Shown: positions 1 through 7,519 of the stretch, one piece after another
Position numbering within the stretch: position 1 is the stretch's first letter
Layout of the letters: every line of letters starts with the position of its first letter
Origin: JABMQB01 sp963678235
GTDB taxonomy: Bacteria > Bacteroidota > Bacteroidia > Bacteroidales > Prolixibacteraceae
Reading direction: 5' to 3'
DNA: 64,000 bases
Assembly: GCA_963678235.1 (NCBI GenBank)
Contig: OY782766.1
Location: 4,650,001-4,714,000, forward strand
Made by a program: the position numbers and the translations under genes
Notes under the pieces: generated by a model
Databases searched by the model: none
Told to the model about the DNA's origin: nothing
The model's input: only the letters and a program-made list of their open reading frames with translations

Positions 1-943
1 CAACCTGTTCTGTTATGTTTTCCGTTCTTACCTGATCCAGGATTTGTTTACCACCACGGATATATATTTTTTTAGCAATTTCTATGGATAACTGTTCGGC
101 ATCATCTATTTTCCCCTGAGCGGTTTCTTTCATAAAATTTAATCCGTCGATGCTTGAGATAAAACCAGTAATGGTAAAAGTATCGCCTTCAATTTTGCTG
201 TGGCTACCCACCGGAATTTGGCACCCACCTTCCAATGTTTTCAGAAAAGCCCTTTCGGCATTGGTGGTAATTAATGTTACCCGGTCGTTAATTGCAGATA
301 TTATGTTTTCGATTTCCGGATCGTTATCTTTAATTTCGATGGCAATGGCTCCTTGTCCGCATGCAGGGATCATTTCATCCAAATCAATAACTTCCGTAAT
401 ATGTTCGCCCATATCGAGTCTTTGCAAACCTGCTGCGGCCATCACCATGGCAGAACAATATCCTTCCTGCATTTTTCGTATTCGGGTATTTACGTTCCCG
501 CGGATATCAACGATTTTAAGGTTTGGGTACTTTCTAAGCAATTGTGCCCTTCTTCGAAGGCTCGACGTGGCAACAATATCTTCCGGGGTCATTTCATGAA
601 GTTTTCGGTCATCAACACTAACAAATGCATCGCGCGTTTCTCCACGTTTTAAAACTGCCCCAAGTTTTGTACCTTCAGGGAAAGTGGTTGGCAAATCTTT
701 CAGGCTGTGCACTGCCATGTCAATTTCGTTGGCAAACAAAGCAACCTCCAATTCTTTTGTGAATAAACCCTTGTCGCCAATTTTCGATAAGGCAACATCC
801 AGGATTTTATCCCCCTTTGTTTTAATAATTACGATTTCGAAATTTTTTGCCGGGAATTGGGCTTCCAATTCTTCTTTTACACGGAAAGCCTGGTAAAGTG
901 CGAGTTTACTACCACGGGTTCCTATCCTTACAGGATTGCTCAT
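1..943 (-). CDS. hemC: Hydroxymethylbilane synthase (porphobilinogen deaminase), 3' end outside window
   Basis: Joins four porphobilinogen molecules into hydroxymethylbilane in tetrapyrrole synthesis, in the cytoplasm. The reverse strand from an ATG at 943 reads MSNPVRIGTRGSKLALYQA, the family N-terminus. MIPACGQGA lies near 350-375, and ERAFLKTLEGGCQIPVG lies near 200-245; its Cys is the expected attachment site of the dipyrromethane cofactor. The frame is open to the window edge after about 314 codons, near the normal family length, so only a short C-terminal piece should be missing. The start overlaps the hemA stop in an ATGA, which indicates translational coupling. A C-terminal fusion, for example to HemD, cannot be excluded because the stop is not visible. 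Confidence 0.95.
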   Translation of the reverse strand, partial: MSNPVRIGTRGSKLALYQAFRVKEELEAQFPAKNFEIVIIKTKGDKILDVALSKIGDKGLFTKELEVALFANEIDMAVHSLKDLPTTFPEGTKLGAVLKRGETRDAFVSVDDRKLHEMTPEDIVATSSLRRRAQLLRKYPNLKIVDIRGNVNTRIRKMQEGYCSAMVMAAAGLQRLDMGEHITEVIDLDEMIPACGQGAIAIEIKDNDPEIENIISAINDRVTLITTNAERAFLKTLEGGCQIPVGSHSKIEGDTFTITGFISSIDGLNFMKETAQGKIDDAEQLSIEIAKKIYIRGGKQILDQVRTENITEQV

Positions 944-2193
944 TGCCTTATATCAAATAGTTCGTTTACCAAAGATATAGCTTCTTCCTTACGCCCGTTA
1001 TCGGTGATCGATTTAACGTTTTTAATCATCAAACGGATAAACTTATTGGTAATGTGCTCGGCGTAGTCAGAAGTTTTCTGCGGATCGATATCCTGTTGAC
1101 GTTTTATAAACCCTTCTAATTCAGCTTCATTAATTTTCTGGAAATTTTCACTGATGTTCTGGAAAGTAGGTGTTAGATTTCGTGTACACTGCCAATCCGA
1201 AAAGTCTTTCACTACTTTGTGAATAATTTTTTCCGCTTTGCTGATTTCACCTTTTCTTTTACCAAAGGTTTCATCCACAACAGCATTTAAATCATCAATA
1301 TCAAAAACAAAAACATTATCAACTTCAGCCACATCCTTTGCAACGTTTCTGGGAACAGAAAGGTCAACAAACAGGATGGGCTTGTTGATACGTTCAATCA
1401 TCACCTTTTCAACCAATTCTTTGGTGATAATTGCTTTTTTTGATGCAGTTGATGCAATGACTATATTATTATTTATGAGTTGTGGTACGAGCTCGTCAAA
1501 TTCTTTTACTTCGCCATCATACCTGTGTGCAACTTCTTGTGCTTTTTCGAAAGTCCTGTTAATGATTGTAAATTGGTGACACCCTTTTTTCTTTAGGTTT
1601 TGAACGGTAAGTTCACCCGTTTGTCCGGCACCAATCAACAATGTTGGCTGAGCTGCCAGGTTGTGCAATTTTTTAGATGCCAGGTCAACAGCCGCATAAC
1701 TAATTGAAATTGCCCCTTTGCTAAGTTCCGTGTGTGTCCTCACTTTTTTCCCAGCTTCGAATGCTTTATTAAAAAGACGGATAAGTACCGGACTATGGAA
1801 ATTATATTTATCGCTGATGCTGAAGGCATCTTTTAGCTGACCAACAATTTGGTATTCACCTAAAGCCATTGAATCTAAACCCGACGATACCCTGAATAAA
1901 TGCTGGGCTGCATCTTCTTCCTGTTTTTTGTAAAAATGGGCAACCACGTTTTTGTCAACTTTTCGGGACTGAAACAAGGCATGCTCCAATTTATTAAAAT
2001 AGGAAGTGATATCGGTATGGTTAATGTCAAAATAAAATTCGGTGCGATTACAGGTTGAAATGATGATGATGCCATTAAATCCTTCTGATTTCAAGGCAGG
2101 TACGAATCTTTTGATGTCCTCTTCACAAAAAACAAACCGTTCCCTGATTTCGATGGGTGCCGATTTGTGATTTAATCCCAATAATCCTATCAT
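940..2193 (-). CDS. hemA: Glutamyl-tRNA reductase
   Basis: Reduces glutamyl-tRNA(Glu) to glutamate-1-semialdehyde, the first step of C5-pathway haem synthesis. The protein has 417 residues, the usual size. The N-terminus GLNHKSAPIEIRE and the STCNRTE motif with the thioester Cys at residue 48 mark the catalytic domain. GAGQTGE at about 188-194 is the NADPH-binding loop, and the C-terminal helical dimerisation domain is present. It is the first gene of a hemA-hemC pair; its TGA overlaps the hemC ATG. No obvious Shine-Dalgarno sequence precedes the start, as is normal in Bacteroidota. Confidence 0.97.
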   Translation of the reverse strand: MIGLLGLNHKSAPIEIRERFVFCEEDIKRFVPALKSEGFNGIIIISTCNRTEFYFDINHTDITSYFNKLEHALFQSRKVDKNVVAHFYKKQEEDAAQHLFRVSSGLDSMALGEYQIVGQLKDAFSISDKYNFHSPVLIRLFNKAFEAGKKVRTHTELSKGAISISYAAVDLASKKLHNLAAQPTLLIGAGQTGELTVQNLKKKGCHQFTIINRTFEKAQEVAHRYDGEVKEFDELVPQLINNNIVIASTASKKAIITKELVEKVMIERINKPILFVDLSVPRNVAKDVAEVDNVFVFDIDDLNAVVDETFGKRKGEISKAEKIIHKVVKDFSDWQCTRNLTPTFQNISENFQKINEAELEGFIKRQQDIDPQKTSDYAEHITNKFIRLMIKNVKSITDNGRKEEAISLVNELFDIRQ

Positions 2194-2550
2194 ATCTTTT
2201 CAATGACTTTATTTAATATTCAAGTTTATAAAAACAATCTGTAGAAAATCTGTAGAAATTTCAGATTTCAGTTTAAGCCTAATTTGCCGGGATATTCCAA
2301 TGAGAAAATAATTTCAAAATTTTATTATTGGTATTCATGGTTGGGAAATAAAGTAATCGTAAGTGTCATATATTCAACAATATACAATTGTATAGTTCTG
2401 TATTTGTTTTATTAATAAACAAACAAGCATAGCATATGTTCAATAAAAATTATTTATTTAGAATAAATTGAAATTACGGATATTTTGCATTTGGGTGAGG
2501 CGAATTCCGATTTGCCTCTTTAAAGTTGAATGTTAAAGGATTAATATCTT
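2194..2550. other. Intergenic region between hemA and the histidine kinase gene
   Basis: An AT-rich gap of about 357 bp. Its left part must hold the hemA-hemC promoter, but I see no TTG/TAnnTTTG pair good enough to call on the minus strand. Its right end holds the hairpin element at 2489-2521, described separately. No credible ORF or RNA gene was seen. Confidence 0.5.
2489..2521. repeat. Hairpin repeat element, copy 1
   Basis: TTGGGTGA is followed by a 9-bp hairpin, GAGGCGAAT / ATTTGCCTC, with a TCCG loop and one G-T pair. A second copy at 27049-27080 shares TTGGGTGA-k-GCG-r-ATTC but has a different stem sequence that still pairs. This copy sits just beyond the 3' end of the histidine kinase gene and may also help end its transcript, although no T-tract follows on the minus strand. 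Assignment to a dispersed REP-like family is an inference from two copies. Confidence 0.45.
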
Positions 2551-3810
2551 CTAAAACCTTATTCTAAACTGATGTTTATTATCCTGAAAATCATAATCTA
2601 CTTCGAAGCCTGAAACCTCGCAAATTTTCTGGACAATTGCCAATCCAAGTCCTAATGATTCAGCTGAATTTCCCAATTTTTGGAAACGTTGAAAAAGTTT
2701 TGTGTCATCCAGTTCATTTTTAATCCCTGAATTGGCAACGGTAATTGATTTATCTGAAGAAAATACGTGGATTTCGCCTCCTTTTACGTTATGCCGGATG
2801 GCATTTTTCAATAGGTTGGAAAACAATATTTCAGCCAATTGGGAATTCATTTTCAAAACAATATTGTTATCAATGGAGGATTGTACCTTGATTTGCTTTG
2901 CCGAAATTAAGTCTTCAAAAACATCCAATTGTTCTTCGATGATGGAAGCCGCGTTAAGTTCTTTTATTTCGGGGAACTGACGGTTTTCGATTTTTGCCAG
3001 TAAAAGTAAGGTCTTGTTATAGCGCGAAAGTTTGGTGGTTGCTTCAAATGCATCAGCCACGGCTTTTAATTGCTTGTCACTTAAATTGTCGGATTGCAAT
3101 AACAATTCCATTTTTGAATTTATTACTGCCAAAGGGGTTTGCAATTCGTGGGCTGCATTCTCAGTGTATTCCTTCAGACTGAGATAATTTTTGTTGATCC
3201 TGTCGGTCATCTTGTTTAAAACCTGGTTTAAATCATCAAATTCTTTGATATCCGATTCTTCCAGCAATAAACTACTATTTGTATTGATATCGTAGGCATT
3301 TATTTTTTCAATCGTATCGTAAAATACCTTCCAGGCTTTTAGGGAGGTATGTCTATTCAAAATTAACAAACTGCTAATTAGTAAAACAACAATTGCCGTA
3401 AGCAGGAATAAAATCCTGACAATCAAATTATCCGTTTCCGAAAGGGACTTATAAATGGTGACCAAATAATCCTGGTTGTTGACCTGGGCCACAAAGTTCA
3501 TCTGACGATATGCCAAGTATTTATTTAAATCCTGATTAAAAATGAGCGTGTCGGAAAAGCTTACAGCAGGTTTCGAATTGTTCTCAATTGGAACGATCGT
3601 GATTTTTTCATCCTGGGTAGGTGGCAATTGCGCCGAAGAGTGAACCGATTCCAGTTTGCTGGTGATAGAACTTTTTCGCTTGCCGAGTTCGATGTTGATA
3701 TTTTGGTCAACCTGTTGCCTTAACAAATAGTAAAAGATAATGGTCCCCGACATAAAGATAAACAGGGAGATGGTTAAAAAATTAAGGCTTGTTTTTGTAA
3801 GTAGTTTCAT
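2551..3810 (-). CDS. Sensor histidine kinase (HisKA, QseC/OmpR-partner type)
   Basis: A 419-residue inner-membrane kinase. It has a first membrane segment at about 8-30, a periplasmic domain at about 31-128, a second segment at about 129-151, and a linker. The H-box HELQTPLA has its phosphoacceptor His at 221, the N-box NLLKNAIRHN lies near 332-341, and the G2-box GLGLA near 387-391. The DxG box reads NSG, a variant that keeps the glycine. It is expected to pair with the OmpR-type regulator at 4364-5041, but a four-helix-bundle gene and a repeat array separate the two. The signal sensed is not evident from the periplasmic sequence. Confidence 0.93.
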   Translation of the reverse strand: MKLLTKTSLNFLTISLFIFMSGTIIFYYLLRQQVDQNINIELGKRKSSITSKLESVHSSAQLPPTQDEKITIVPIENNSKPAVSFSDTLIFNQDLNKYLAYRQMNFVAQVNNQDYLVTIYKSLSETDNLIVRILFLLTAIVVLLISSLLILNRHTSLKAWKVFYDTIEKINAYDINTNSSLLLEESDIKEFDDLNQVLNKMTDRINKNYLSLKEYTENAAHELQTPLAVINSKMELLLQSDNLSDKQLKAVADAFEATTKLSRYNKTLLLLAKIENRQFPEIKELNAASIIEEQLDVFEDLISAKQIKVQSSIDNNIVLKMNSQLAEILFSNLLKNAIRHNVKGGEIHVFSSDKSITVANSGIKNELDDTKLFQRFQKLGNSAESLGLGLAIVQKICEVSGFEVDYDFQDNKHQFRIRF

Positions 3811-3872
3811 GAGTGTAATCTGGTTACAAGTGGGCTAAAGGTAAAAGTGCCTAAATTACTTAAAGTTTCATT

Positions 3873-4232
3873 TTAATGTTTTAAAGTTTTTCCAATGGAA
3901 GTAAAAATCGCAAGTATTTCTTTTGCTTCTTTGATGACAGGTTCTATATTTTTTAAATCTGTCCATTTGAGCTCCAAAATAATTTCTAACCAATAAACAG
4001 TTTCACTTGCTTCACTTTCACAAATTTTAATTTTATTCATAAAATCCGCTTTACTTCTTGCCCGATTAGCTTCTCTATAATTTGCTCCAACACTGGTTCC
4101 TGACTTAGTAAGTTGATTTTTTATGACTTTGCATTCGGTTGACGAGGGGAGTTTGGTTAAAAGTTTTATGATGTTTATGGCAAATTTCTTTGTTCTTTTT
4201 TCTAATTGTATGCCAAACTCTTTATTCTCCAT
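3873..4232 (-). CDS. Four-helix-bundle protein (23S rRNA intervening-sequence/S23 family)
   Basis: A 119-residue, mostly helical protein. The family pattern is visible: LTKSGTSVGANYREANRARS, then DFMNKIKICESEASETVYWLEII. The family is named for proteins encoded inside 23S rRNA intervening sequences, but stand-alone copies are frequent in Bacteroidota and their role is unsettled. This one lies between a response regulator and its likely kinase, in the same direction and 62 bp before the kinase, so it interrupts an otherwise ordinary two-gene operon. Its start abuts the 17-bp tandem repeat at 4241-4376. Product identity is secure; function is unknown. Confidence 0.9.
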   Translation of the reverse strand: MENKEFGIQLEKRTKKFAINIIKLLTKLPSSTECKVIKNQLTKSGTSVGANYREANRARSKADFMNKIKICESEASETVYWLEIILELKWTDLKNIEPVIKEAKEILAIFTSIGKTLKH

Positions 4233-4240
4233 ATTTTAAC

Positions 4241-4376
4241 AACTCTAGTTCACTTCCAACTCTAGTTCACTTCCAACTCTAGTTCACTTCCAATTCTAGT
4301 TCACTTCCAACTTTAGTTCACTTCCAACTCTAGTCCACTTCCAACTCTAGTCCACTTCCAACTCTAGTCCACTTCA
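4241..4376. repeat. Tandem array of eight 17-bp units overlapping the response-regulator stop codon
   Basis: Eight head-to-tail units of AACTCTAGTTCACTTCC fill the gap between the four-helix-bundle gene and the regulator gene. Copies 1-3 match, copies 4 and 5 each carry one change, copies 6-8 read TCCAC instead of TTCAC, and the last unit is partly degenerate. On the minus strand the last unit contains the regulator's final codons and stop (GAA GTG GAC TAG), so the array looks like an amplification of the gene's own 3' end. There are no spacers, so it is not a CRISPR array. Confidence 0.95.
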
Positions 4377-5041
4377 AACTTATACCCAACCCCATAAATG
4401 GTTTTAAGGTAATCTTTGCATCCTTTGTCAATCAGTTTTTTCCGAAGGTTTTTAATTTGTCCGTATAAAAAATCGTACGAATCGGCAATGTCCATATAAT
4501 CCCCCCAAAGGTGTTCTGCCAGACCAGTTTTCGTAATTACTTTGTTTTTATTGGCGATAAAAAATTGTAAAAGTTCGTATTCCTTTTTTGTAAGTTTTAG
4601 CAGATCATCGTTAATAAATACCTGATGTTCATCGGGGTGTAATTTAATTTCATTGACAACGATTTGGTTATTACCACTGAAATTTACCCTCCGGTTTATC
4701 GATTTTAAATGCGCATTTAATTCCGCCAAATGAAAAGGTTTTGTAAGATAGTTGTCGGCGCCAATTTCCAAACCTTCAATTCTGTTGTCGAGTGAATTTC
4801 TGGCAGAAATGATAATAATGCCCATTTGTTTGGCTGCTTTTTTAACTTTTTTGATCAAATCGAGGCCACTGCCATCCGGAAGGTTGATGTCAACCACAAT
4901 ACAATCGTATTCGTGTAAAGCAATTTTTTCATCGGCATCGGCATAATTATATACAGCCTCGCACAAATGCCCTTCATCGTTCAGATAGTCAACAACCGAG
5001 TCCGACAGGGCTTTTTCATCTTCAATAATAAGTAATTTCAT
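4364..5041 (-). CDS. OmpR/PhoB-family response regulator
   Basis: A 225-residue two-domain transcription regulator. The receiver starts MKLLIIEDE, with phosphoacceptor Asp51 in VVDINLPDGSGL, the Ser in IISAR and Lys in LTKPF. The C-terminal winged helix at about 125-223 has the family pattern LTKKEYELLQFF and ends TIYGVGYKFEVD. The predicted partner is the kinase at 2551-3810. The divergent gene across a 232-bp gap is a peptide exporter, which is a plausible but unproven target. The last codons and stop lie within the final unit of a 17-bp tandem repeat. Confidence 0.95.
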   Translation of the reverse strand: MKLLIIEDEKALSDSVVDYLNDEGHLCEAVYNYADADEKIALHEYDCIVVDINLPDGSGLDLIKKVKKAAKQMGIIIISARNSLDNRIEGLEIGADNYLTKPFHLAELNAHLKSINRRVNFSGNNQIVVNEIKLHPDEHQVFINDDLLKLTKKEYELLQFFIANKNKVITKTGLAEHLWGDYMDIADSYDFLYGQIKNLRKKLIDKGCKDYLKTIYGVGYKFEVD

Positions 5042-5246
5042 TGCAGCTAGTCAATTTTTTACAAGATAACAACTTTTACAATCTACTAAAAATGTTTGTC
5101 GGGAACAGGTAAAGTTCCTTTTCGCTTTATTGAAAGCACATGTCCAAACGTATTTTAGTTAGAACAATAACAGTTACTAAAACATAGCTGTTCAAAAGTA
5201 TTTTAAAAATTAAGTTGATGCATGTTATATTATAATGTGTTCTTGG

Positions 5247-5254
5247 TATTTTTG
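5247..5254 (+). promoter_or_regulatory. Possible -7 element of the exporter operon
   Basis: TATTTTTG matches the Bacteroidota TAnnTTTG -7 box and lies 19 bp before the preferred exporter start at 5274. A TTG at a normal distance upstream was not found, so this is weak. If real, transcription would begin downstream of the in-frame ATG at 5235, which favours the start at 5274. Confidence 0.3.
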
Positions 5255-5273
5255 TTTGAAACGGAAAGCAAAT

Positions 5274-7463
5274 ATGATTAATTTCCCGTCTTTTCTGCAG
5301 CACGATGCAATGGACTGTGGTCCAACCTGTCTTCGAATGATTGCCAAATCGTACGGCAAGAATTTTTCCATTGATGAGCTTCGCACACGATCTTACATTA
5401 CGCGTGAGGGGGTATCGCTGTTGGGGATTAGCGATGCAGCGGAGTCGGTTGGTTTCCGCACGATGGGTGTCCGTATTACTTTCGACCAGCTAAAAAACCA
5501 GGCACAACTGCCTTGCATAGTGCATTGGGACCAGGATCATTTTGTGGTAGTTTATAAAATTAAAAAGGGGAAAATTTATGTTGCCGATCCGGCATTTGGC
5601 AAACTTACCTACACTGAAAATGAATTCAGACAACACTGGCTGGCAACCGTTTCAAAAGGCGAAGAAAAAGGTATTTGCCTTTTGCTCGAACCAACACCCG
5701 AATTTTTCAAGGAAGAAGATGAAAAAGTAAACCGGACCGGCTTCCGGTTTTTAACCAGCTATTTAAAACCTTACCGAAAACTTCTCATCCAGCTTTTATT
5801 GGGATTTTTAATGGGAAGCGTTATTCAGCTAATACTTCCTTTCCTTACGCAAAGTGTCGTCGATGTTGGTATAAATAACCAGGATATCCCGTTTATCTAC
5901 CTAGTTTTAATTGCGCAATTGTTTTTATTTATTTCGCGTATGTCGGTAGAGTTTTTACGCTCGTGGATTCTACTGCATATCAGCACCCGGATTAATATTT
6001 CAATTATTTCCGACTTCCTTTCCAAATTAATGAAATTGCCCTTGGGTTTTTTCGATACAAAAATGGTTGGGGATATTATGCAAAGGATCGAAGATCACCA
6101 GAGGGTAGAAAGGTTCTTAACTGCTCAATCCATTAGTATATTGTTTTCGGTATTTAGCCTGGTAATTTTTGCCATTGTACTCCTTATTTATAGTTTGAAG
6201 ATTTTCCTGATTTTCCTGCTTGGATCAATCCTGTATTTTGCCTGGGTATATTTATTTATGCACAAGCGCCGACAATTAGATTACAAAAAATTCGCGCAAC
6301 TTTCCGATAACCAAAGCAAACTCATTCAGTTGATACAGGGAATGCAGGAAATTAAACTGAACAATTACGAAACCGAAAAACGATGGGAGTGGGAACGGAT
6401 TCAGGCAAGGCTGTTTAGGGTAAACGTAAAAGGATTATCATTGGAACAGTATCAGGATGCAGGTTCAGTTTTTATCAATGAAACCAAAAACATACTGATT
6501 ACCATAGTTGCAGCAACATCGGTCATAAGTGGAAGTATTACCCTTGGTATGATGCTCGCCATAATGTACATCATTGGGCAATTAAATACTCCTTTGAAGC
6601 AGTTGATCCGTTTTATGCACAGTGCCCAGGATGCCAAAATAAGTTTGGAACGATTAAGCGAAATCCACGAAAAAGAAGACGAAGAAATCCCGGGTGTGCC
6701 AAAATCCACCATTTTGCCCGAGAATAAAACTATTTCAATAACAAATGTAAGTTTCAGGTACGATGGACCAAGATCGCCTCAGGTCTTAAAAAATATTGAC
6801 CTCGAAATTTTCGATAAAAAAACAACAGCTATTGTTGGAACCAGCGGAAGTGGAAAGACGACCCTTCTTAAGTTATTATTGGGTTTTTACTTGCCCGAAG
6901 ATGGCGAAATAAAAATTGGCGGAACACGCTTACAAAATTATTCGCAAAAGCTTTGGCGACAAAAATGTGGAGTGGTGCTTCAGGACGGCTATATTTTTTC
7001 GGATACTATTGCACGGAATATTGCCGTGAGCAACGAGGGCATCGACAAAGAACGATTGCTTCATGCTGTTCATCTGTCAAATATCCAGGATTATGTGGAA
7101 AACCTTCCTCTTGGGTATAATACAAAAATTGGGCAGGAAGGAGTTGGGCTAAGTCAGGGGCAAAAACAAAGGATATTGATTGCGCGTGCAATTTATAAAA
7201 ACCCGGAATACCTGTTTTTCGATGAGGCTACAAATGCCCTGGATGCGAAAAATGAAAAAACTATTATGGAAAACCTGGCATCCTTTTCAAAGGGCAAAAC
7301 GGTTATTGTTGTTGCCCATAGGTTGAGCACGGTGAAAAATGCAGATCAGATAATTGTTCTTGATAAAGGTGAAATGGTTGAAAAAGGGAAACACGATGAA
7401 TTAATAAAATTAAAAGGCAACTATTATAATTTGGTAAAAGACCAGTTGGAACTTGGAGGCTAA
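5274..7463 (+). CDS. Peptidase-domain ABC transporter (C39 peptidase, bacteriocin-type exporter)
   Basis: A 729-residue exporter that cleaves a leader from a peptide and pumps the product through the inner membrane. The N-terminal C39 domain has QHDAMDCGPTC (nucleophile Cys15), His89 in QDHFVVVY and Asp105 in VADPAFG. A membrane domain of about six segments follows at about 145-420. The ATPase domain has Walker A GTSGSGKTT near 522, signature LSQGQ near 626 and FFDEATNALD near 648. I start at 5274 rather than 5235 because MINFPSFLQHD is where homologues of this type begin. The HlyD-like adaptor follows. No double-glycine precursor gene was recognised nearby, so the substrate is unknown. Confidence 0.95.
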   Translation: MINFPSFLQHDAMDCGPTCLRMIAKSYGKNFSIDELRTRSYITREGVSLLGISDAAESVGFRTMGVRITFDQLKNQAQLPCIVHWDQDHFVVVYKIKKGKIYVADPAFGKLTYTENEFRQHWLATVSKGEEKGICLLLEPTPEFFKEEDEKVNRTGFRFLTSYLKPYRKLLIQLLLGFLMGSVIQLILPFLTQSVVDVGINNQDIPFIYLVLIAQLFLFISRMSVEFLRSWILLHISTRINISIISDFLSKLMKLPLGFFDTKMVGDIMQRIEDHQRVERFLTAQSISILFSVFSLVIFAIVLLIYSLKIFLIFLLGSILYFAWVYLFMHKRRQLDYKKFAQLSDNQSKLIQLIQGMQEIKLNNYETEKRWEWERIQARLFRVNVKGLSLEQYQDAGSVFINETKNILITIVAATSVISGSITLGMMLAIMYIIGQLNTPLKQLIRFMHSAQDAKISLERLSEIHEKEDEEIPGVPKSTILPENKTISITNVSFRYDGPRSPQVLKNIDLEIFDKKTTAIVGTSGSGKTTLLKLLLGFYLPEDGEIKIGGTRLQNYSQKLWRQKCGVVLQDGYIFSDTIARNIAVSNEGIDKERLLHAVHLSNIQDYVENLPLGYNTKIGQEGVGLSQGQKQRILIARAIYKNPEYLFFDEATNALDAKNEKTIMENLASFSKGKTVIVVAHRLSTVKNADQIIVLDKGEMVEKGKHDELIKLKGNYYNLVKDQLELGG

Positions 7464-7468
7464 TTAAA

Positions 7469-7502
7469 TGATTTTTGCGTCTCTGCGCCTTTGCGGTTAG
7501 AA
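7469..7502. repeat. Intergenic 'GCGTCTCTGCGCCTTTGCGG' element
   Basis: The 56-bp gap between exporter and adaptor genes contains TGCGTCTCTGCGCCTTTGCG, a GC-rich, word-repetitive stretch unlike its surroundings. Very similar strings (AACCGCAAAGGCGCAAAGACGC on the other strand) are, to my knowledge, scattered through intergenic DNA of many unrelated bacteria. Its function is unknown. It sits in the middle of an operon. Confidence 0.5.
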
Positions 7503-7519
7503 AAGTTAGTTGAGATTTA

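Noticed and set aside
4241..4376. Possible CRISPR array
   Set aside because: The units are 17 bp and strictly head to tail, with no unique spacers, and no cas genes are present. It is a simple tandem repeat.
5235..5273. Upstream in-frame ATG of the exporter as the true start
   Set aside because: It adds 13 residues (MCSWYFCLKRKAN) before the conserved start of the C39 domain and would lie upstream of the transcription start predicted from the possible -7 box.
7006..7191. Small minus-strand ORF in the exporter gene
   Set aside because: It lies entirely within the conserved ATPase domain coding sequence and has no family features.
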